The notes under the pieces: model-generated
The model's input: only the letters and a program-made list of their open reading frames with translations
Database searches by the model: none
Told to the model about the DNA's origin: nothing
Translations under genes and position numbers: made by a program
Source of the DNA: Myxococcales bacterium
GTDB lineage: Bacteria; Myxococcota_A; Polyangia; Polyangiales; JADJMO01
Assembly: GCA_021783935.1 (NCBI GenBank)
Contig: JAJXTK010000246.1
Coordinates: 3,513-8,699, forward strand
Length of the DNA: 5,187 bases
Reading direction: 5' to 3'
Shown: positions 1 to 5,187 of the stretch, piece by piece
Layout of the letters: each line of letters begins with the position of its first letter
How positions within the stretch are numbered: position 1 is the first letter of the stretch

Positions 1-1305
1 CGAGCGCGCATGCGGCTCGGGCTCGGGCGGCTCGGGCAAGCCGAGCTCGTGTCTCTCCTGCTCGATCAGCTGACGTCGCAGCGCGCGGATGTCGGACGGG
101 CGCGCCACGATGCTCTGCTCGTCCTCGACGTCGCCGACCGCGGCCGCGTCGGGCGCGACTTGCGCCACCGGAATCGGCGCAGGCGGCGGCGGCCGGGCCG
201 CGGCGCGCGGGCGCGTCTTGTCGTCGTCTTCGACGGCGGCCCGCTTCTCGACGCGCGTCTTGGCGGCGTTCGGCCGCTTGGTCGGCGCCTCGGCGCGGTC
301 GCGCATGAGGCTGCTCTTGCGGATCGCCTCGAGCTCCTCGTTGGAGCTCACGAGCGTCTGATCCCCCTCGATGGGCGGCAGGCTCGGCGGCGCCTCGGGC
401 TTGAAGACGCTCCCACCGAGATCGACGCCGGGCATCGCGAGCGCGAGGCGCTGCGCGAAGGTGAAGGCGTCGGGCACGCGCTTGTCGAGATCCGGCTGCA
501 TGCAGCCCTCGACCAGCGCGACGACCTCGGCGGGCACCCAGGGCGCGATCAGCGCGAGCCTCGGCGGGGTGCCGAGCATGAGCTGCTTGTAGGCGTCGGC
601 GAGCGACCTCGCGATCGGGTAGGCGGCGCGGCCGGCGAGCAGCTCGTAGAAGACGCAGCCGAGCGACCAGAGGTCGGTGCGCCCGTCGAGCGGGGCGCCG
701 CGCGCCTGCTCCGGCGACATGTACTGGAGCGTGCCGACGACCGTGCCGACACGCGTGAGGGCCGTCTCGGCGGCGCCGTCGGGCTGCTCGATGGACTTCG
801 AAATGCCGAAATCGACGAGCTTCGCGACCGTGGTGCCGTCGGCGACCTCGTGCAGGAACACGTTCGCGGGCTTGAGATCGCGGTGGATGACGCGCGCGGC
901 GTGCACCGCGTCGAGCCCGAGCGCGATGTGGTAGGCGATGGCGCACGCCACCTCGACGGGCAGATCGCGCTCTCGGCGCAGCCGCCGCGCGAGGTCCTCG
1001 CCGCGCAAGAGCTCCATGACGAGGTAGAGCCCGTGCTGCGAGTCGGCGTCGACGTCGTAGATGCGCACGATGTGGTCGTTCGCGATGCTGCTCGCGACCT
1101 TGGCCTCGCGCCGGAAGCGCCCCGCGACCTCGGGGTTCTGCGCCAGCTCGGGCGCGATGACCTTGATGGCCACGCGGCGCGCGAGCCGCAGGTTCTCCCC
1201 CTCGTAGACGGAGCCCATGCCGCCCTCGCCGAGGCGACGCACGATGCGGTACTTGCCGTCGAGGACCTGCCCGAGCAGGCCCGTCGAGATCTTGTCGGAG
1301 TGCAC
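1..1305 (-). CDS. Hanks-type Ser/Thr protein kinase with disordered tail, 3' end outside window
   Basis: This is a eukaryote-like protein kinase expected to transfer ATP phosphate to Ser/Thr of unknown partners, probably in the cytoplasm. 435 codons are visible and the stop lies beyond base 1. Seen in the translation: glycine loop LGEGGMGSVYEG (25-36), VAIK with Lys48, alpha-C Glu67, HRDLKPAN (141-148; catalytic Asp143), DFG (165-167), activation loop with Thr181/184/188 and GTLQYMSPEQ (191-200), subdomain IX Asp211 and subdomain XI Arg276. The kinase domain ends near residue 290. Residues 295-435 are Pro/Ala/Glu- and Lys/Arg-rich, with no membrane segment so far, ending in a Pro-Glu tract. 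I chose GTG at 1305 because codons become almost purely G/C-ending from there, and a GGAG lies 11 nt upstream. GTG at 1389, overlapping the lipoprotein stop as GTGA, is an alternative that adds 28 residues. The gene probably forms an operon with the lipoprotein gene. Kinase identity is secure; target and signal are unknown. Confidence 0.95.
   Translation of the reverse strand, partial: MHSDKISTGLLGQVLDGKYRIVRRLGEGGMGSVYEGENLRLARRVAIKVIAPELAQNPEVAGRFRREAKVASSIANDHIVRIYDVDADSQHGLYLVMELLRGEDLARRLRRERDLPVEVACAIAYHIALGLDAVHAARVIHRDLKPANVFLHEVADGTTVAKLVDFGISKSIEQPDGAAETALTRVGTVVGTLQYMSPEQARGAPLDGRTDLWSLGCVFYELLAGRAAYPIARSLADAYKQLMLGTPPRLALIAPWVPAEVVALVEGCMQPDLDKRVPDAFTFAQRLALAMPGVDLGGSVFKPEAPPSLPPIEGDQTLVSSNEELEAIRKSSLMRDRAEAPTKRPNAAKTRVEKRAAVEDDDKTRPRAAARPPPPAPIPVAQVAPDAAAVGDVEDEQSIVARPSDIRALRRQLIEQERHELGLPEPPEPEPHARS
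13..36. repeat. Short CGGCTCGGG/CTCGGG iteration
   Basis: The plus strand reads CGGCTCGGG, CTCGGG, CGGCTCGGG in direct succession. On the minus strand this encodes the Pro-Glu run (PEPPEPEP) near residues 425-432 of the left kinase. It is a low-complexity coding repeat in a linker that could vary in length between strains. It is not a mobile element. Confidence 0.6.
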
Positions 1306-1385
1306 CGAACCCGAAGCTCCGCCGCCGTGCGTGATGGCACGCGGTCGGTCGAGCCTATCAAAGAGGCGATCGCTGCGCGATCTAC
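1306..1385 (-). other. Spacer between lipoprotein gene and left kinase gene
   Basis: These 80 bp follow the lipoprotein TGA and precede the preferred kinase GTG. The kinase frame is open through the spacer, but codons there include AGT, AGA, TTT, AGG, CGA and GCT. About one third of third positions are A/T, unlike the nearly all-G/C pattern after 1305. That suggests untranslated spacer, although an N-terminal extension from GTG 1389 cannot be excluded. It contains a small hairpin (1368-1382) and a GGCGGAG purine patch just before the kinase start. Confidence 0.45.
1368..1382. repeat. Small hairpin or operator-like inverted repeat after the lipoprotein stop
   Basis: GATCGC, a 3-nt loop TGC, then GCGATC form a perfect 6-bp inverted repeat 3 bp beyond the lipoprotein stop codon (minus strand). 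No T-run follows on the minus strand (it reads GCCTCTTTGATAGG), so it is a poor match to an intrinsic terminator. It could be an mRNA processing or attenuation hairpin between two cotranscribed genes, a protein-binding site, or chance in GC-rich DNA. Confidence 0.3.
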
Positions 1386-3398
1386 TCACATCCTGACGCC
1401 GTTCTCCTGGCCGGTGACCGCGGGCGGCGCGCTCGCGGCCGCGCTGGCGCTCGTGGCGGCGGCGGCGCCATCGTTCGCATCGAGCACCACGACCTTGTTG
1501 TCGCGCACGCACGCCACGCGCTTGCCGTCGTTCGCCACGGTGCACTCGCGCAGCTGCAAGTACAGCCCCTCGAGCTCCTTCGCGCGCACCAGCGACGCCG
1601 TGGTCGTGTTGGTCGACTCGTCGCGCCGCAGCACGCCGAAGCGCGTCGGAACGACGACGTAGCTGCCGGCCGGCGAGCGCGGCGAGCCCGCGACCCACGC
1701 GCCGTCGACCTTGAGCGCGGGGGCTGGCAGCAGCCCGAAGGCGCGCCCGCCGCCGGCGCCGACGACGTCGGCGGGCACCAGCACCGGCTGCCCCGCGACG
1801 ATCGCGAAGAGCCCCTGCGCGCCCCACGCGATCGGCGTCAGCGGGAAGAGCGGCGAGCGCCCCTCGGCGCAGCGGCTCGCTTCGAACGTCGGCAGGATCG
1901 GCAGCGGCAGCAGCTGGCTGCCGGTCGGCACGTCGTGCCCCGACACGCGCGCCGCGAGGTACGGCGCCTCGCACGCGTCGACCACGGCGCCGAGGCGCGC
2001 GTCCTTGCCCGGCAGCGCGACCTCCCACGACCAGCTCGGGACGTCGGAGTCCTGCTCCTCGAGCGCGGGGAAGCCGAACTGCGAGACGCCGATCGCGGTG
2101 CGGACCAGCAGGTTGCCCGACTTGTCGAACGCGAGGGCGCCCCAGGCGGGCGCCCCCTTCGACGGCGTGCTCGGCACCGCGCGAAGCTCGCGGACGTTGG
2201 TCCAGACGGTCGCGAAGGTCGACATGATCGCGCGGTCGACCTCCGCGCGCGTCCGGCCAGTGCGCGTGACCGGCCCCTGGCCGACGCGCTCGCGCGCCGC
2301 GATGGCCGAGAGCGCGTCGCCGAGCGCGAGGTCGGCCTTGACCTCGGCCGCGCCGGCGTCCTCGAGGCCGCGCGAGTGGTTGCACGCGACGCCGCGCTCG
2401 CCGCCGATTTCGATCCACGCGCCGCCCCCTTCCGCGCAGACGGCGGCGTGCAGCAGGCGAAGCCGCCGCACGAGCGAGGCGACGCCGCCAGCGGTGGACT
2501 TGCGCGCGGCGAGCTGCCCCGCGTGCTGCGCGATCTGCTGGAAGCTCACTTCGGGCTCGGTGCGATCGCGCGAGAGCCCGGCCGGTCGATCCCAGTAGCG
2601 AAGGCGCGCGACGACGCGCTCGCCCGTGTCGAAGGGCACCGCGCCCCCTTCGAGCGCGAGCGAGATCGTCGGGTCGTCGACGCCGTCGCCGTCGCGGTCG
2701 ATCGCCTCGGTGTCGATCGCGATCGACCACCCCGGCGGCGGTTCGCTGATCTTGGCGGTGAAGCGGACCGACGGCGAGAGCCCCGCGAAGGCCGCGAGCA
2801 CGTAGCGTCGAGGCGCGGGCGCGGCCTCGCCGCAGCTCGGCCGTACATCGAGCGCGACCGTGCGCGGACCGACGAGCGTCATGTCGACCCGCGCCACGCA
2901 CGGCGCAGGGAGGGTGAGCCCCTCCGATCCTGCGCCGCCGCCCACGACCAGGCCGGGGGCGAGCTCCTTTCCGTCCCCCTTGCCGCGGTAGAAGATGAGC
3001 TGGCCACCGCCGCCGCCGGGCGGCTGCACGTAGGCGGCGACGTCGTTGTGGCCGTCGCCGTCGAGGTCGTGCGCGACCGCTGCGAGGATCGCCTGCCCCG
3101 CAGGCGCGTCGAACGACAGCCCCTCGAGCGACCACTTCGTCGTGCCGGCGGGGGCGAGGGACGCGTGGACGAGCTGGAATCCGGGTCGCTTGGCGGCGTC
3201 GACCGCGGCCTCGATCTCGACGACGGCGCCGTCGGAGGCGTCGGTGGCGCTCGCGTCCTCGAGAAACGGGACGTAAGGAGTGCCTCGCTTGCATGTGCCG
3301 GAGCAAGCGCCGGCGCCGATCACGGCGGCCGCGACGCCGGCGAGGCTCGCGAGGGCGCGTGCGGCGGACCATGGGGCCGCGGTCGCAGGGGCGCGCAC
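1386..3398 (-). CDS. Predicted secreted lipoprotein with DxDGDG (VCBS/FG-GAP-like) loops
   Basis: I recognise no named family over the full length. From GTG 3398 the protein has 670 residues. It begins with a lipoprotein signal: Arg2, Arg14, a hydrophobic stretch (about 15-31) and a lipobox-like AGAC with Cys32, so it should be exported and lipid-anchored. An Asp/Ala-rich linker follows. Two calcium-loop-like motifs, DLDGDGHND (111-119) and DRDGDGVDD (234-242), resemble VCBS/FG-GAP repeats; a five-Gly tract (128-132) follows the first. Besides Cys32 there are nine cysteines, two of them near the C-terminus (619, 630), fitting an oxidising compartment. C-terminal segments such as NDGKRVACVRDNKVVVLDA look like propeller blades. 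The tail is Ala/Ser-rich. The frame is open back to GTG 3527 (713 residues), but that would bury the signal sequence 55-60 residues in, and codon bias is weak there. A role as a surface sensor or scaffold for the adjacent kinase is inference from position. Confidence 0.85.
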   Translation of the reverse strand: MRAPATAAPWSAARALASLAGVAAAVIGAGACSGTCKRGTPYVPFLEDASATDASDGAVVEIEAAVDAAKRPGFQLVHASLAPAGTTKWSLEGLSFDAPAGQAILAAVAHDLDGDGHNDVAAYVQPPGGGGGQLIFYRGKGDGKELAPGLVVGGGAGSEGLTLPAPCVARVDMTLVGPRTVALDVRPSCGEAAPAPRRYVLAAFAGLSPSVRFTAKISEPPPGWSIAIDTEAIDRDGDGVDDPTISLALEGGAVPFDTGERVVARLRYWDRPAGLSRDRTEPEVSFQQIAQHAGQLAARKSTAGGVASLVRRLRLLHAAVCAEGGGAWIEIGGERGVACNHSRGLEDAGAAEVKADLALGDALSAIAARERVGQGPVTRTGRTRAEVDRAIMSTFATVWTNVRELRAVPSTPSKGAPAWGALAFDKSGNLLVRTAIGVSQFGFPALEEQDSDVPSWSWEVALPGKDARLGAVVDACEAPYLAARVSGHDVPTGSQLLPLPILPTFEASRCAEGRSPLFPLTPIAWGAQGLFAIVAGQPVLVPADVVGAGGGRAFGLLPAPALKVDGAWVAGSPRSPAGSYVVVPTRFGVLRRDESTNTTTASLVRAKELEGLYLQLRECTVANDGKRVACVRDNKVVVLDANDGAAAATSASAAASAPPAVTGQENGVRM

Positions 3399-3614
3399 CG
3401 GCGCCGCACGGCGGTCGGCGGCATCGGCCGCTAGGCGGGATCGATGGGGGAGCGCGCGGGGAAGCGTCGTTCGCTCCCCGTCGTCCGGCGCGCGAAGCGG
3501 ACCCGTTCCGGGACCAGGCGAGTGCACGAACCCTCGCTAGCGCGACCTTGGTGCCGCGCCCACCCCTTTGAGCGGCCCCACGACGGGAGGCAGTGCGCTA
3601 ACCTCTGTGCGCGG
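3399..3614. promoter_or_regulatory. Divergent intergenic region, presumed to hold both promoters
   Basis: This stretch lies between the starts of the divergent lipoprotein and right-kinase genes, or shrinks to 3528-3614 if the lipoprotein starts at GTG 3527. It must contain promoters for both directions, but I cannot assign them firmly. Visible elements are a perfect 8-bp inverted repeat (3447-3479), the palindrome CGCTAGCG (3535-3542), a TTGAGC (3568-3573) and a TAACCT (3599-3604) that fits TAnnnT. TTGAGC and TAACCT are 25 nt apart, too far for a standard pair. No good Shine-Dalgarno precedes ATG 3615; the nearest purine run, GGGAGG (3585-3590), is 24 nt away. Confidence 0.5.
3447..3479. repeat. 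Perfect 8-bp inverted repeat, operator or leader hairpin candidate
   Basis: GGGGAGCG (3447-3454) is mirrored by CGCTCCCC (3472-3479) across a 17-nt spacer. It lies 49 bp upstream of the preferred lipoprotein start and 135 bp upstream of the right kinase start. It could bind a dimeric regulator or fold as a leader stem in the lipoprotein mRNA. If GTG 3527 is the true start it would lie inside coding sequence. Chance occurrence is possible in DNA this rich in G and C. Confidence 0.35.
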
Positions 3615-5187
3615 ATGTCAGCCCAGCGGGGCCGCGCCGAACAACGCGGCGAGCTACTCGGAAAGGCGCTCGCGCGCGCGCTCACCGGTGCCTTGCTCGG
3701 CGATCGCTGGGTCATCGAGGGGCTCATCGGCGTCGGCGGCATGGGGGTCGTGCTCGGCGCGACGGACGGGCCGGACGGCGCGCCGGTCGTCGCGAAGGTC
3801 ATCGCGCCCCAGCTCGCTCCGGCGCAGTGGACGGCGTTCGTGAAGTCCTCGCGGCGCGAGGCGCTCGCGCTCCGCCGGCTCTCCGATCGCAGGCCGCCGA
3901 GCCCGTACATCGTTCGGTTCTTCGACGAGGGGGAGGTCGAGGTGCGCGTCCAATCGCGCGAAGGGGGCGGCGCCGACGACGTGCTCCCCGTGCGCTACCT
4001 GATCCTCGAGTACGTCGACGGCGGCCCGCACGGCACGACGCTCCACGATCGCATCCACGCCTCGCTCCGCGAGACCGGCCACGGCTTCGCCCCCGCGCGG
4101 GCGCGCCGCATCCTGCGCCACATCGCGCGAGCGCTCACCGACATCCACGCCGAGCGGCTGATCCACCGCGACCTCAAGCCGACCAACGTGCTCGTCGCCG
4201 GGCCGCCGGGCGAAGAGGTCGCGAAGGTCACCGACTTCGGCATCGTGCGAGTGCAGGACGACGCGTCCACCTCGGGCGTCGTCGCCGTCTCCGTCGGCTA
4301 CTCGGCGCCGGAGCAGTACGTGCCCGGCAACACGAGCGTCGGGCCGCAGTCGGACATCTTCTCGTTCGGCGCGCTCGCCTACGAGGTGCTCACGGGCTGC
4401 GCGCTCTTTCCGCAAGATGCGCAGGCCGCGCTCACGGCGGCGCGCCGGCCCCAGCGTCACTCGCTGCTCGACGCGCCGACCGTGCACTCCGCCTATGCGC
4501 ACGCGCTGGATCACGTGCACGAGATCGACGGGCTCATCGCGCGCGCGACCTGGCCGAAGCTCGACGGGCGCCCGCACGACGTGCGCGAGCTTTGGCGCGC
4601 CCTCGACGCGCAGCTCGCCGCGGTCGAGTCGGCCGTGCCGCCGATCAGCGAGGTCCTCGGCGAGCCGCCCCGCCCGCCGCAGGAGGTCGCGGCCGCGTCG
4701 AGCGGCGACCAGGCGCGCGTCGACCTGGAGGCGAAATCGAGCGCGTCCAGCGCGAAGCTCGCCCCGGTGCGCGTGCCGATCGAGACGGTCAGCGCGGAGG
4801 CGCCGTGGCAGTGGCGCATCCGCGGTCGCAACGACGGTGCCGATGCGGTGCGCGACGTGGCCCTCGGTGAAGACGGCAAGGCGCTCGCCGTCGGCGCGAG
4901 CGGCGTGCGCTTCTGGGACGGAGGCGCGTGGCTCGAGATCCCGCTGCCGAGCGGCCTTCCGCGCGACGCCTTCACCTGCGTCGCGCGGCTCGATCCCGAC
5001 CGCTACGCGCTCGGCGGACGCGATGGGCTGCTCGCGTTCCTGTCGCGCGGCTCGTGGCAGGTGCTGCGCGGCAGCGACGCCTCGGTCTCGTATACGGCGC
5101 TCTGGGGCAACGAGCAGGGGGAGCTGGTCGCGGCCGCCGAGCGCGCGAACCGGAGCGCGGTCATGTGGTGCGCCCGTACGGGGGAGT
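3615..5187 (+). CDS. Hanks-type Ser/Thr protein kinase fused to propeller-like repeats, 3' end outside window
   Basis: This is the second eukaryote-like kinase; 524 codons are visible and the gene runs off the right edge. Seen in the translation: glycine loop IGVGGMGVV (38-46), VVAK with Lys61, alpha-C Glu82, hinge LEYVD (131-135), HRDLKPTN (184-191; catalytic Asp186), DFG (207-209), GYSAPEQY (228-235), subdomain IX Asp247 and subdomain XI Arg319. The kinase ends near 332. A Gly/Asp-containing insert (about 115-124) precedes the hinge strand. At the P+1 loop the usual Gly-Thr is Val-Ser (225-226). Residues 333-395 form a Pro/Ala/Ser linker with no hydrophobic segment. From 396 on there are Trp- and Gly-rich segments that repeat with about 41-residue spacing (410-439, 451-481, then about 492 onward), suggesting a beta-propeller that is cytoplasmic like the kinase. 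ATG 3615 leaves about 28 residues before the kinase core and is preferred, although no clear ribosome site precedes it. Kinase activity is well supported; the propeller assignment and any ligand are inference. Confidence 0.95.
   Translation, partial: MSAQRGRAEQRGELLGKALARALTGALLGDRWVIEGLIGVGGMGVVLGATDGPDGAPVVAKVIAPQLAPAQWTAFVKSSRREALALRRLSDRRPPSPYIVRFFDEGEVEVRVQSREGGGADDVLPVRYLILEYVDGGPHGTTLHDRIHASLRETGHGFAPARARRILRHIARALTDIHAERLIHRDLKPTNVLVAGPPGEEVAKVTDFGIVRVQDDASTSGVVAVSVGYSAPEQYVPGNTSVGPQSDIFSFGALAYEVLTGCALFPQDAQAALTAARRPQRHSLLDAPTVHSAYAHALDHVHEIDGLIARATWPKLDGRPHDVRELWRALDAQLAAVESAVPPISEVLGEPPRPPQEVAAASSGDQARVDLEAKSSASSAKLAPVRVPIETVSAEAPWQWRIRGRNDGADAVRDVALGEDGKALAVGASGVRFWDGGAWLEIPLPSGLPRDAFTCVARLDPDRYALGGRDGLLAFLSRGSWQVLRGSDASVSYTALWGNEQGELVAAAERANRSAVMWCARTGE

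Noticed and set aside
549..1361. 270-codon minus-strand open frame overlapping the left kinase
   Set aside because: It is an out-of-frame Ser/Arg/Thr-rich reading of the kinase gene and carries none of its motifs.
1368..1382. Intrinsic terminator between lipoprotein and left kinase
   Set aside because: The stem is only 6 bp with a 3-nt loop and no T-tract follows on the minus strand, so it is kept only as an inverted repeat.
10..1662. 550-codon plus-strand open frame antisense to the left kinase
   Set aside because: The opposite strand encodes a kinase with every catalytic motif. The plus-strand product is an Arg/Asp/Leu-rich string without recognisable domains, typical of an antisense frame in GC-rich DNA.
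1935..3434. 499-codon plus-strand open frame antisense to the lipoprotein
   Set aside because: Its product is dominated by Arg, Ala and Asp with no domain. The minus strand has a signal peptide, cysteines and D-loops, so this is a shadow.
3568..3604. TTGAGC and TAACCT as a sigma70 promoter pair for the right kinase
   Set aside because: The spacing is 25 nt, well outside the usual 16-18 nt, and the -35 match is partial, so no promoter is called.
3654..4577. 307-codon minus-strand open frame antisense to the right kinase
   Set aside because: Antisense shadow: Arg/Val/Asp-rich, no domain, and it covers the region that encodes HRDLKPTN and DFG on the plus strand.
3827..4870. 347-codon plus-strand open frame in another frame of the right kinase
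   Set aside because: Arg/Ala/Pro-rich out-of-frame product. The kinase motifs are continuous in the frame from ATG 3615, with no frameshift needed.
1..5187. CRISPR array, mobile element, tRNA or phage-derived system
   Set aside because: No spaced direct repeats, terminal inverted repeats, transposase or integrase motifs, or cloverleaf-like sequence were seen; coding covers almost the whole window.

Overview
This is a very GC-rich window (about 70% or more G+C by eye, with coding third positions almost always G or C). It looks like part of a large-genome bacterium rich in eukaryote-like signalling proteins. Two Hanks-type Ser/Thr protein kinases beside a proline/alanine-rich lipoprotein with DxDGDG loops suggest a myxobacterium, probably of the Polyangiales/Sorangiineae type. 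That placement is inference from style and composition; no taxonomic marker gene is present.

Layout. On the minus strand, reading right to left, a predicted lipoprotein gene (about 3398 to 1386) is followed after about 80 bp by a complete kinase domain with a disordered tail (1305 to beyond base 1). On the plus strand a second kinase starts at 3615 and runs off the right edge. It carries a C-terminal repeat region that looks like a beta-propeller. About 216 bp (3399-3614) separate the divergent genes and should hold both promoters; this region contains a perfect 8-bp inverted repeat.

How the parts may fit together. The lipoprotein gene and the left kinase gene are close, codirectional and probably cotranscribed. 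The right kinase is divergent. Both kinases keep all the usual catalytic residues, so both are expected to be active. The lipoprotein has two calcium-loop-like motifs and blade-like segments, and the right kinase has about 41-residue repeats. A propeller-type sensing or scaffolding theme therefore appears on both sides of the divergent promoter. A functional link is a hypothesis from gene order only.

Both kinase genes are truncated by the window, so their C-termini, including any transmembrane segment further on, cannot be judged. I see no tRNA, rRNA, CRISPR array, insertion sequence or phage gene. The many long open frames antisense to these three genes are GC-driven shadows.
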